From: Agapanthus africanus
Taxonomy: Eukaryota > Streptophyta > Magnoliopsida > Asparagales > Amaryllidaceae
Length of the DNA: 64,000 nt
Direction of reading: 5' to 3'
Assembly: GCA_030015575.1 (NCBI GenBank)
Contig: CM057338.1
Span: 631,710,189 to 631,774,188 of the forward strand
A program made the position numbers and the translations under genes. Below, one piece after another: positions 19,276-30,755 of the stretch. The number at the start of each line of letters is the position of its first letter. Position 1 is the first letter of the stretch. The notes beneath the pieces were generated by a model. It saw only the letters and a list, made by a program, of their open reading frames with translations. It made no database searches and was not told the DNA's origin.

Positions 19276-22200
19276 ATCTCCCACTTGCACTCAAGGCTAA
19301 TTATTGCGATGTCGACTACTCACAGCCCGTGTGAAACCGAACATCCAACTCCTCTACTAATCAGTTTCACAAAGCCCGTTTGTAAAACTATTGTGTTCGA
19401 GAAATAGCCTCAGTGAGTGGATCCGCCTAGATGTTTCTTTCTATATCTCTCTTAATCTCAAGTTCGCGGAGAAAACCGTCTCCCGAATTGAGTAATACCT
19501 GTCTTAGAATATGTCTGGATATCTGATGGGACCTAGTTCATAAATGAACTCCAAATCCAAACTTCTTAGACTGCATCGATCACTGAACCTAATCAGTATC
19601 CGGCACCATGCCACCCACAGTATCCTCTTGGACCACCTGTCCATAATACTGTCCCTCTTCGTCAGAGGGAAAAACTAAAACTCTGACAATCACTCTGTCA
19701 TCCACGTCACCTTTGAAGCCTGGAATGATAATCGTCTCCCGAAGGAGGCTGCCGTCATCAAATCCGTAGAACATCCACTTATGTTCTAAAACTGCTTCCT
19801 TATGTCTCTCCAGGATTGGATTAATACAAACTTATTGCATCTAGTGCAAAAACAACATCTGATGTGGTACTTGACACCTCACGATTGACTCAATTGCCTA
19901 AGCAAGTGATCTGCCAATCATGCACAGCCCTCTCCCCTTTAGTCTATACGACACCTTTAGAGAGGGTGACTCCATCACCTGCAGGTACACCACCATGCTA
20001 GGAGTCAACTACTCTAAAAACCATTAGAATATCTGTCAAAGTACCCACATTGGGAAACTACCCAAATCCAGATCTAAAACCATAGATCCAGAAACCAGAA
20101 TGTCAAATATTATATCCATATCCTGTCTGGAGAAACAACTGTGTGACGAACACAGTACAACCGATCGTAGTATAGGAATTTTACTTCCTACTCTGTGTAT
20201 GTCATTCAGATACCATGACATCACACCCTACTACCTTCTTAACAGATCTATCCCTTATTCTGATTGAAGTCAAACCTATGACTGTCACATCAAAATTAGA
20301 TGATCTATCTCCGCTATAACTGCTCTAGTCTATAAATAGACATAAGCTACTTGCCCACTATTCTTCCGATACTCTCACTAACTACGACAACCCTCCTACC
20401 GGGTCTCATAGCCTGGAACAACAGTAGTGTCAAGTCTGGGTAGATAAGAACCTCCCTGTCACCATCCTTGAGCCTACCGAAGTACCTCTCGGGTGTCTGA
20501 GGTTACCCACCATATCTGCGGAGTGGCTAATGGAATGTCAAACCTGATTGAATATATAGGTCCTATTAAATTTTCCGTAATCGTTCGCGGTTCTGGAATC
20601 ACTTCCAGTTCTACCATACTCCCACTACTGTTTTCTGAAAAAGATCCATTTTACTAAAACTGTGGCGAGTCAAGAACAATATCACTATTGATCTTCCAAA
20701 TGGTAGAATATCAACCCTCGTTGTAGCCAGGGTCAACCCACAAACAGCCATTACAGAAACGTGCCCTGAGTTATCCAGAGTCTGGTTTTAAGCATAAGCT
20801 GGACAACTCCCCGTACCTTAACATCTTTTAAGGTACGAACTATTCTATATCCAATATAGAAACTTTGGCACTTATTTAATTGGAACCAGATTCAAATCAT
20901 GTAGCTGTCTCCAGTGCATATCAACTTAATGGAAAGAGGCTAATCAGTATTACTCAACTTAGGAATCCATCCAATTATGAGTAACCTGAAAGAGAAACAC
21001 GTTTCTCAAAACCATCACTATCATCTGAATACCAATCACAAGAATCTACATCTTCGATCTCTTTGAAGAATCCCGATACTTGTGACACTTGGTTCTCTAC
21101 TTTATTCTTATACCCATAACTTCTCAAAACTTAGACCTTATATTTCTACGAAACACTTGTCTAAATACTAGAGAAGTTATAAGTAAATAGAACATAGTAC
21201 GAGGACCTACCCCTTTGTCCTGATGGACACTGGACAACATACAATACTCTGTATAAGTCCGCTGAGTTGAACAACTCATAACCTGTGCGTCGTAGGTTGA
21301 AAACTGTACCCTGGCGATTTCCTCAAATATCACCAATTACAACGAATTCCGATATAATGAGGATAATCACCTAATTCCCAATAACTTACTCCCACTCATC
21401 ATCTGTAAAACCATACAGATATGAGAATGAAACCTGGTAAATACATACCCTTGGAGTAAGTGTCTAATCGGGAAAACAGTTTTTTCTTTAACAATGCACT
21501 GAAACATGAAAATGTTTCGTAGGGGTATCCTGGTATTCATAGCAATGCCTCTTCCATAATCCAATTCATGACTTCAACCGTATATTTTATTGCCATCTCT
21601 CCAAATCCCTTTATTTGTCTTTAGTCGTTACCTTCTGTACACCATCGTTAGGCTAAATGGTTTTCTTCCTTCCCTACCGTTCGGCACCAGCCTATGGTTT
21701 GGAAGAAGACTATCCAGTAAGCATAATAGGTGTACCCTCCTAAACCAAGGAGTACTCGTATCTTGAGAGAAGGTGATGATAAAAGACAACTGAATAATAC
21801 CTTATTCCTTTAAAGGTGAAATAGGAGTGGCGATGAAGTACGCGGTTTTGGTCGTGAATGATATCAGTCGCAATTTACTTTGCCCTCTTTCTAATCCTTT
21901 TATTTTGTCTTTACATATTACCTTCTGCACACCCTACTTAGGCTAATTGGTTTTCTTCATTCCCTACCTTTCGGCACCAGCCTATGGTTTGGAATAAGAC
22001 TCTCCAATAAGCGTAATAGGTGTACTCTCCTAAACCAATGAGCTCTCGCAACCTGAGAGAAGGTGATAATAAAAGACAACTGAATAAACCAATTCTTTTT
22101 CTCCTGAACCTGGATCCATCCTCGAAGAAGTCCCTTCGAGTTCGTATATAACCATACGATGGATCTATCCAATGGAAGTGGATATCCGTAGTAAAACGGG

Positions 22201-22370
22201 TGTTCTGAGAAATGCAAAGGGTAAAAGAAGGAGTGGCAATGACTTATGCAACATAGACAATCCAAAAGCCAGTATTTTAAGAAGGTTCGGTCAACCTGGT
22301 CACTGAGTCATAGTCTAGGGTCGGTCAAAGGTCGCTGCCAAAGAGAGAGAGAAAAGAAACACTCTGCGTG
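19276..22370 (-). pseudogene. Element D interior: decayed pol with gag mostly lost
   Basis: Polypurine tract (atctcccacttgcac) at the LTR edge, then DNA that still aligns in patches with the RNase H, RT and integrase coding sequence of C and G. Examples are the GTGAGTGGATCCGC block near 19416 and the ATGTCTGGAT block near 19510. Stops and indels are everywhere and no ORF exceeds about 100 codons. A block matching the Gag C-terminal region is present twice (21609-21797 and 21896-22087). No zinc knuckle or Gag N-terminus is visible. The element cannot encode its own proteins. Confidence 0.6.
21609..22087 (-). repeat. 290-bp period duplication in the gag remnant of D
   Basis: Two copies of about 190 bp (21609-21797 and 21896-22087), period 290. 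For example GCACCAGCCTATGGTTTGGA occurs at 21685 and 21975. The copies differ by roughly 10%. Confidence 0.8.
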
Positions 22371-22644
22371 CACTCTAACCAAGATCAGAATGGTTATCAC
22401 TTTATCTAATCCGGAAACCTCCCACTGTCCTGTCAAATTCTCCTCCAAACCTGAAAGAAGAATCAATCGGGATCGCCCGAAGAGTAAACCAACTCATCAG
22501 TGGGAATCGGGATCCAACTCTCATCGCATGATAACGTGATGGAATGCATCCACGTTACTCATACTCCAGAAGGTATGCGCATACTTGGCAAGTTTCAGTT
22601 TCTTTAGAAACTCCCGATAGGATTTTTGCCCCATGCTCTTATAA

Positions 22645-22842
22645 CCTTGGCGTTAGGTCAAAATGTCATAAGTCACATGCCAAGTTCTACCCGTCACTAT
22701 CTTGTTAATTTGAACCCACCCGCACATGCCCTTGGCGTTAGGTCAAAATGGCAGAACGGCTGTCCCAAACCAACTCATCTATCTATGCAACAATTGAATA
22801 CCCAGCAGCTACCAAACACTATGCCTTGGCGTTAAGTCAAAA
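22645..22842 (-). other. Triple hairpin array in leader, element D
   Basis: In sense TTTTGACCTAACGCCAAGG at 22645-22663 and 22730-22748, and with one change at 22824-22842. The last is enclosed by CTATG/CATAG. The first is enclosed by CTTATGAC/GTTATAAG, which pairs fully if G-U is allowed. Confidence 0.6.
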
Positions 22843-22980
22843 TACATAGCTTGAATACTACTGAATACCCAAAAGAAGTGACGGAGGGCTACGGCTGGTT
22901 TTTGGCGAAAAACCTTTAACGTAGTGAACTTGATATCGCTGAAGGAACCTGATAGCTTTTTAAAATATAGTGGCGAAACC

Positions 22981-23207
22981 TTTTGCTAAAGAGGTCACTC
23001 CCGGTGAAGGGATCTCGGCTCTTTCCTCGTGGAATGAGGTGCAGGATATTCCACTGAATACCGCTATGCTAAGCAACATGTAATCGACTATAGTGTAGTT
23101 ATTACCCTGACGCAAACTTCTGCCCAAGGGGTCAGTCCCGGTGAAGGGATATCGGCCCTTGCCCCGTCGAATGAGGTGCAGGATATTCCACTGAATACCG
23201 CTATGCA
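22981..23207 (-). repeat. Doubled 95-bp leader block, element D
   Basis: Two imperfect copies (22981-23075 and 23117-23207) containing GTCACTCCCGGTGAAGGGAT and GAATGAGGTGCAGGATAT. The same block is doubled in E (37828-37925 and 37978-38070) and is not seen in A, C or F. Confidence 0.75.
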
Positions 23208-24373
23208 TAACAAAAGAAAACGTCTTTGCAATAACACTTTTCAAATTTGTTCCAACAACTGAAAACAGGTTTGTTTTACTTTGCATTGATCAGAATCAAC
23301 ACAGTCCCATCAATCAATCACAGCAGAAAAGAACGAAAATAAAATGTACGTATATGCCATCCGCATTCGTCACTGGGTCCCGTCATCACCCGTTAGGTTA
23401 CTTAACTAACGACAGAGCGGGGACTAGACTAGCGCGGGTGTAAAACATATACAACATCTAATAGTATATAAACCAATATACAATAATCGCTCCAGGCGTG
23501 ATAATATGCAACATTACAGAAAAGTAATAAGCATCACAGAACAATACAGATAATCTGGGATCCCCAAGTTTCACAGAGCCGCTGCTGAAACCCGACGTTC
23601 CCCTGTCGTGTGGATAGCCTGTGCAATGAAACCTAGACCCCTACGGGTGCGGCAAGTTACCCGCCAAAACCTGAAGCGAGGCAGCCCCCTACAGCGTAGT
23701 GAATGGACCACCCGGCACTTCACGGAATCCGGTAGCTTGAGCACCCCTCCTTGGGTCAACCTGTACCCCCTACGAGTGCGGTGAATAGTCTGCCAATTCT
23801 AGAGTGGGACCCCTCTGCCTCTCAAAGCCATGAGATGCGGACCCGTTGCCCCCCAGAACCCGGCTATCCGTGCACTCCATCGCGGGGCAAAACCTAGTAC
23901 AGTAATGAAAAATAGTACAACAGGTACATCGACCGCAACCTGGTCGTGCCCAAAAGAATATTATACAACAGGCAGTGACGGCAGTCCACAAGTTGGACGC
24001 TCGCCCCGCAATATCAAATGTACAAATAAACTCAAACTGCACTATCATTGCACACTGCTATCCACCACGACAAATCCGCAACATCACAGCACAACACAGA
24101 ACATCAACGCGAATGTCACGTTCGCAAACCCGTCTAAAAGAACTATAGCAATCAGACGCGGTTTACCGATCAAATGACATTCCCGGTCGGAGATATAATG
24201 TAAGCACTGTAAACTAACATGTTTAAATTTCGATCGACAAAATATCACAAAGTGGGCCCCACGAACAACTGGTGAACAGTAACAAAATCTGGGCCCAAAA
24301 GATATATACCAAAAACCCCAATTTCCAACATGGAATGCACTGTAGAAAATTGAGTGAGTGATCTCACTTTTCT

Positions 24374-24421
24374 GCGGCGGATCCGCGGCAAACCTTGGCT
24401 TGGACCGCGGATCCACGGCGG
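24374..24421 (-). other. GC-rich leader hairpin, element D
   Basis: Inverted repeat around GGATCCGCGG / CCGCGGATCC, about 195 nt from the primer site. Less perfect than in A and C but with the same CCGCGG outer motif. Confidence 0.5.
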
Positions 24422-24616
24422 AACAGTGGAATCACTTCCTCGAATTTCTACAGTATTCCTATAAAACCCTGCTTGATTTTCTGGTATGTGTAAAATTAAT
24501 TTTGGAACCCTTTTAAAATCGACAGAAACTGTCAAGCTTGGATTTTGCAGTTTTTGATTTCCGGTTCGATCGATGTTTTAAACGCGTTAGCACAAGTTAG
24601 TATAGCAAAATGGTGA

Positions 24617-24629
24617 GGCTCTGATACCA
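24617..24629 (-). other. Primer binding site, element D
   Basis: GGCTCTGATACCA on the plus strand, adjoining the 5' LTR with one base between. Confidence 0.95.
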
Positions 24630-24630
24630 C

Positions 24631-26726
24631 TGTAAGTCTACGGTAGCGCCCCGGCCGTCTACAGACGCCAAATGCGGAACAAAAAACTTTTAACTTGCGC
24701 TATCGTATACTTTAACCTGGATCTGCCATTATTGCTAAACTAACAAACTGTAAAGAGTGTAGAAAGGTTATACCGAACGATCCGAGTCCTTCGTTCTTTA
24801 ACCATCATCCTACGCTCCGTTGCGGCTGCTCCGATCTCATCGATCTCCGATCTGCTCGTCGAGGTGGCACCACATCACTAATTCTTTAAACGGGCTCCCG
24901 CCTCTGACTCGAGGCAACTCGGTCGTCAAGTTTGGTAAAAGAGACGACCAAGAATGATGTAGAGAATGAGTAGATGTCTTTGTCTCACTTCGTACAAGTC
25001 TGTGGACGATCGGTTAATGAAGTTGCCGAGGGAATCGGGTGATGGAATGAAATGAGCTGTGAAATTCCATACACCCCAAAATCTATCATATCTTTTTCAA
25101 CCATCTTTTACAAGTGAGAGAGGGAGAGAGGAGAGAGAGGGGGCCGGCCTCTTATATGGAGGAGGAGGTGATCGTAGGAGTAAAGAGGGTGACCACAAGG
25201 AAAATATCATGTGTGAACACATGAAAAAATCAAGCACAAAGATCTTAAGGAAAACAAGAATACATTGAAATCAAAGCATGAGTCACAATCCTTGTCACCG
25301 CTTTCTAGAAACTTCTAGAACCTTCTAGAAGCATGACTCACTCTCATCCAAGAAAAGATAAATCCATCTTTAACCAAATGTTAAAAGACGGCTGATAGAA
25401 AACTGGAAACTGGCAACTTCCAAAAGTGATCCTGAAACGAATTTCAGGACAACCCCGAAACTGTATAAATATACCCGCATTTGTATTACGACCGAATACA
25501 AATGCATCTGAGACAAAGATATTATACCTACTCAATATAATACTCGGATCCGGCTTAAACCAAAGCCGACCAGTATCATCTGCCCGAAAAATAACACGTG
25601 CGTAAACGCACGTGCATTTTCCGAACCCTGCCATAAAACCATACGGCCTCTACAACGTTTCGCCCGAACTTGGGAAACTGTCTGTGGGGGACTCTAATGA
25701 CTCGTCAGTACCCTGGCAGTGGGTTTAACCACAAACCGTCAGCGGCACTAGCTATGCGTAACGGCTGCCCATGGACTGACCTCAAGGGAGGCTGATGAGC
25801 GAACTCATCCAGAAACCTTACTGAGCCTAACAGTGACAATGTATATACAGTCCGGTCCGTTCGTCTATGAGTATCGCATATCTGCCTAGGGGGCTAGCAA
25901 TGTCAGACCCCTAATAGCAGTATAAGTCGTGTCGGAGTGTAGCCCAATAACACCCTGAGATACTACCGGAGTACCTACCAGTAAATCTCCTGCCATGGCC
26001 ATGGACTTTGTGTAATGGCTCTCCTAGACACAGCACGACCTCGCCCCCAATACCGGGAGAGACGAATCCCCTGCCGATCCGCTCACGTGCCTCCATATGG
26101 CTCGGGACTGTACCCAAAAGCTACCTGTTTGCACGACTCCTTTGAGCCGTGGTAGGGTAGAAATCAAAGCACAGTAGGAACTCACACGAGACAAATGACG
26201 ACCTCAGGTCGATGAACTAACCTGTACACATGTCACCTGGGAACTGCTATCTGACGATAGGTATAGTACTAACTAGCAGATTCCCGGCGAGTCCTGTCCG
26301 GTGTACTCATAACCCAATGAGCACCTGTATACATCTTAGGTGATCCAACTGACACCAGTGGCTTGTGAGACCGGCCACCGCCCCTCGTCGGGGTCTCGAC
26401 TGTATACACTAATCTACTCCGGAGTATCGATGCCCTGTCTCGAAACTCCCACGACTAGGGACCACAATTAAGGATATGCGTATAAACCACCCAACTCTCA
26501 CGTATATGATCGCCATCATACTGTTGGTGGTAAAGCAAGATCCTAAGGGCTCTATCAAAGTGTAACATGTAATCAGTCACCTGAACATGTACACGACAGA
26601 TAAAGGCAAACCAGATAGCATACTATCATCTCGAGTAAGACTGTCCTACCGGTATAGGTCCTCCACAATCATTGCAATCACGTACCTGCGATCCAATAAT
26701 TGACTATGAGGGCACTATCTCCAACA
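24631..26726 (-). repeat. Element D 5' LTR
   Basis: 2096 bp, ends as in the 3' LTR. Carries the second copy of the six-unit heat-shock element (25303-25330). Most differences from the 3' LTR are C/T or G/A changes. Confidence 0.95.
25303..25330. promoter_or_regulatory. Six-unit heat-shock element, element D 5' LTR
   Basis: TTC and GAA triplets alternate at 5-bp steps from 25303 to 25330, unchanged from the copy at 17852-17879. This LTR is the one that would drive the element. Confidence 0.8.
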
Positions 26727-28621
26727 GCAAGTTCGTGGGATATCCAAAGAACTCCAAGGGATATTTCTTCTACTGCGAAGAGGAACAAAAGGTTTTTGTT
26801 TCTCGTCATGCCTACTTCTTGGAAACTGAGTTTTTGGAAAACCAGATAAGTGGGAGCACAGAAGAACTGGAAGAAATTCCAGAACCACGAGCTATTACTG
26901 AAAGCTTAGTGGAACCAGAGGGTTCAAAAGAACAGGACATTCCTACGCCGCTCCGCAGGAGTAGTAGGCAGTCTCATCCGCCCGAAAGATACTACGGTTT
27001 TCTCATAGACGGGGATAGAGAGGATTGCATCATAGATTATGATGAGCCTACTAGCTTCCAGCAGGCCGTTCAGAGCGTTGACTCGGTAAAATGGCTGGAT
27101 GTAATGCGGACCGAAATGGAGTCCATGTACACCAACAAAGTATGGACGTTGGACATTGCTCCAGACGGGGTAAAACCCGTAGGATGCAAGTGGATCTTCA
27201 AAAGGAAGATTGGTGTAGATGGACAGGTTGAGACCTATAAAGCTAGACTTGTTGCAAAGGGTTTCCGTCAAAGACCTGGCTTGGACTATGACGAAACCTT
27301 TTCTCCAGTGGCTATGCTGAAATCCATTCTGATCCTTCTTGCCATTGCTGCCTTCCACGATTATGAGATCTGGCAAATGGACGTAAAGACCGCTTTTCTA
27401 AATGGAAATTTAGAGGAGTGTGTCTATATGGACCAACCATAGGGTTTCATTCAGAGTGGGAGCAGCGGAAAGGTGTGCAAGTTGCTTAAGTCCATCTATG
27501 GACTAAAGCAGGTATCGCGGAGTTGGAACATCTGTTTTGATGAGACGGTCAAGGAATTTGGCTTTATCCAAAATCCAGATGAACCATGCATCTATAGTAG
27601 ATTTGTAGCGAGAACTGTAGTATTCCTCGTTTTATACGTGGATGACATTCTCTTAATAGGAAATGACATTCCTATGCTACAATCTGTCAAGGGGTTCTTG
27701 TCACACAGGTTCTCCATGAAAGACCTGGGTGATGCCTCATACATCCTGGGGATCCGGATCCATCGTGATAGATCCAAGAGGATATTAGGACTTTCACAGT
27801 CCAGGTACATCGACACCATACTGAAAAGATTCAATATGGAAGATTCCAAGCGTGGTAACCTACCGGCTTGTCACGGGATCACCCTCTCTAAAGAGATGTC
27901 TCCTAAGACTGATTTGGAGAGGGATTGCATGTCTATTATACCCTACGCTTCTGCGGTAGGCTCTATAATGTATGCGATGTTGTGTACCAGACCGGATGTA
28001 GCTTATGCACTGAGTGTGGTAAGCCGGTATCAGTCAAACCCTGGGGAGAAACACTTGATAGCGGTAAAGAACATTCTTAAGTACCTGAGAAGGACTAAGG
28101 AGATGTTCTTGGTGTATGGCGGAAAAGACCTCCAGATCGAGGTCTTTACTGACTCCAGCTTCCAGAGTGACAAGGATGATTCCAAGTCCATGTCGGGTTT
28201 TTTCTTTACCCTCAATGGAGGGGTGGTGTGTTGGAAGAGTTCCAAACAGGAAACCGTTGCTGACTCGACTATGGAAGCGGAATACATCGCTGCATCTGAT
28301 GCCGCAAAAGAAGCCGTCTGGATGAGGAAGTTCTTGAAAGAACTTCAGATGGTTCCATCCATTGTTGATCCAATACCTCTGTAATGCGACAACAACGGGG
28401 CTATAGCTTTAGCGAAGGAACCCAGGTCCCATCAGAGATCCAGACACATCTTGAGGCGGTATCACCTGCTCAGGGAGATCGTGGATCGCCAGGAGATCGA
28501 GGTTCGGAGGGTTGCTTCAGAAGATAACACTGCAGATCCATTCACCAAGGCCTTGCCCCAGACTCAGTTCGAGCGGCTGATCGAGATGATAGGTCTTCGA
28601 TACGCCAGTACATGGCCTTAG
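26727..28621 (+). pseudogene. Element A gag-pol, part 3 (integrase C-terminus, RT, RNase H; two stops)
   Basis: The frame resumes at 26732 after the target repeat gcaag, giving FVGYPKNSKGYFFY, and runs to the TAG at 28619-28621. Integrase C-terminal region, acidic linker, then RT (KWIFKRKIGVDGQVETYKAR, WQMDVKTAFLNGNL, YVDD at 27634-27645) and RNase H (FTDSSFQSD, TMEAEYIA). Two nonsense codons interrupt it: TAG at 27440-27442, where relatives have an Asp-Gln-Pro-Glu-Gly-Phe stretch, and TAA at 28382-28384, where relatives read Leu-Tyr-Cys-Asp. No frameshift. With parts 1 and 2 the gene totals about 1316 codons, the usual size for this lineage. Confidence 0.92.
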
Positions 28622-28635
28622 TGCAAGTGGGAGAT
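28621..28635 (+). other. Polypurine tract, element A
   Basis: GTGCAAGTGGGAGAT immediately before the 3' LTR. It primes plus-strand DNA synthesis. The same sequence borders the LTRs of C, D, E and G on the minus strand. Confidence 0.85.
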
Positions 28636-30755
28636 TGTTAGTGTATATGCCCTAAAGGCCATTACTGTATCATACTAGTTTGTATATTACTTAATGGAAG
28701 CTTGGGATATTCACCTTGTATATACAATCTTGCTCAAAATAGTAGTATGCTACTTGGTTTGTTTCTACTTCAATGTATACTTGTGTTTATTTTAGTATAT
28801 CACCTATACACATTAGTGGAGCCCTTAGGATCTTTGCTTGATTACCAGCGTTGTGATGGCAGTCACACTAGTGGGGGCTGGGTAATCTATAAGCACATCC
28901 TTATGCAGGTCCCTAGTCACAGGACTATCGAGACAGGGCATCGATACTCCGGAGTAGACTAGCGCATGCGCTTCTCATCCCAGTGTGGGAGACGGTCTGT
29001 CCCACAGCCGTTAGTACGTCATACTGGAGATAGTATGCGGGTGCTCGTTAGGTTACGAGTACACTGGACAGGACTCGTCGGGAACTGACCGGTTGGTATT
29101 ATACCTATCGTCAGTCATCAGTTCCCAGGTGACATGAGTACAGCTTAGTCCGCTGACTTGACACTGTCACTTCGCCTCGAGTGTATTCCCACTGTACTTT
29201 GATTACTACCCTACCACGGCTCAAAGGAGTCGTGCAAACAGGTAGTAGTTGGGTGCAGTCCCGAAGCACTTGGAGGCAGTGACGGTTAGACAGGATTCGT
29301 CTCTCCCGGTATTGGGGGTTGACATCGCGCTGTGTCTAGGAGAGCCATTACACGAGTAGTCCCTGGCCAGGGCAAGCGAGATATACTGGTAGGCTTCCAG
29401 TGTTATCTCAGGGTGTATTGGGCTTCACTCCGACACGACTTGTACCGCTATTAGGGGACTGACGTTTACCGCCCTCTAGGCCCGCCATGCGATATATCAG
29501 ACGAACAAACCGGACTGTACGGAGACTGTCACAGTCAAACTCGGTAGGAGTTCAGATGGGTTTCACCTCGTCAGTCTTCTTGTCGGCATCTACCTGGGGA
29601 CCGTTACGCACAGCTAGTGCCGCTTGCGGTCTGTGGTTAAACCCACTGCCAGCGTAGTGTCGAGTCTTTAGAGTCCCACACAGAAAGTTATTCGCCTCTA
29701 GGCAAAAGAGTAGAGGTCGCATGGTTTTGCGACAGGGTTCGGTCACATCCGTGCACTTGTGCACGTACAGTGTCCGGACAGTTAACACTAGCGGGCTTTG
29801 GTTTAAGCCAGATCCTAGTGTACGTTTTGGGATTGGTTTTATCTCGTTTGTATTCGTGTTCATCGGAACGCGGATGCGGGTGTGTATGCACAGTTGACAG
29901 AGAGACAGAGGCAGAGGATTCTCATTTGGGTTGTTGACCGTTGACTGTTGACTATTGACTTTTTGCTCAACCCTAATGAGAATATGATATGTAATTAACA
30001 ATAATATTAATTAAGTATTATAGTGACATGGTTGTTGAGGGGTTGACTTTGTTGACTTGTTGACTTTGTTGACCGGTTGACTAGGTTGGACTAGTTGACC
30101 ATCATGATGACAATGGCTATCATTTCATGGCAAAGACTTTTGCTTGCTTGATCTCTTGTGCAAAATGAGTGCATGAAATGATATAGCCATTTTGACTTAA
30201 ACCATTTACACAATACTTGATTACTATTTTTGTTATGATGGCTTTTGGATTATGAGAGGTGAGAATGAGATGAGTATGGTTCATTCTATCATTTGCTTTC
30301 TCTCTCTTGAGCTCACTCATTCTCAAGCTCTCCCTCTTCCTCTTGCTCTCTCTACCTCAAGGCAAACCATTCTCATGTGTTGAGACTCATTGCCTTAGAG
30401 ATAAAAAGACACCAAAACATTCCTCTACTCATTCTAGTTCACAAGGCCTAGCAAGCCAAGTGATCTAGTTTCTTCAAAGTTCGGAGAAGAAGCCTAAGGT
30501 AGAAGCTTTCGGGTGGATCCATCTTCGGCGCAAGGAGACGACGAAGTGAGGCCGATCTGTACACCGGAAGGAGTCGAAGACGAAGGAGTTCAAGAAAGGT
30601 ATAGCCCCCTAACCGAGTAGGTAAACTCTTATTAGGTTGTTAGTTAGATGTTTAACAAAGATCCGGTTTTGAGTCCATGTTACCGCCTCTAGAAAATTGT
30701 TTTTCACCAAATTCCGCATGCCCGAAAGTACCGGGAGAGGTAGCATGGACTTACA
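28636..30755 (+). repeat. Element A 3' LTR
   Basis: 2120 bp, same ends as the 5' LTR, with a single copy of the 20-bp unit. W-box array at 29934-30100. Confidence 0.95.

Larger units (their letters stand above)
22371..24630 (-). other. Element D leader (2.2 kb)
   Basis: Non-coding. Contains the triple hairpin array (22645-22842), a doubled 95-bp block also found doubled in E (22981-23075 and 23117-23207), and a GC-rich hairpin (24374-24421). The GAAA-loop hairpin seen in A, C, E and F is not found. ORFs here (for example 23830-24177) have no recognisable product. Confidence 0.7.
17180..26726 (-). mobile_element. Element D: non-autonomous copia retrotransposon inserted in pol of A
   Basis: LTRs 17180-19275 and 24631-26726, both 2096 bp; target duplication gcaag at 17175-17179 and 26727-26731. 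Primer site 24617-24629 and polypurine tract at 19276-19290, minus strand. By eye the LTRs differ at about 20 positions (about 99% identical). The interior has no long ORF and shows only traces of pol. The LTRs contain a six-unit heat-shock element and a TATA box. Confidence 0.93.
257..30755 (+). mobile_element. Element A: Ty1/copia retrotransposon (Angela-like), host of C and D
   Basis: Complete element with LTRs 257-2396 and 28636-30755. The 5-bp target duplication taata lies at 252-256 and 30756-30760. The intact LARD LTR around 47590-47600 carries this site without the insert, confirming both ends. Primer site at 2398-2410, polypurine tract at about 28621-28635. Without C and D the element is about 9.3 kb. 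The order PR-INT-RT-RNase H places it in Ty1/copia; LTR termini and Gag style resemble the Angela/BARE-1 lineage. LTRs differ at roughly 35 of 2120 positions by eye, more than those of C and D, as expected for the outer, older element. Confidence 0.95.

Noticed and set aside
23830-24177. 115-codon plus-strand ORF in D leader
   Set aside because: Antisense to the element, low-complexity composition, overlapping frames on both strands, no recognisable domain.
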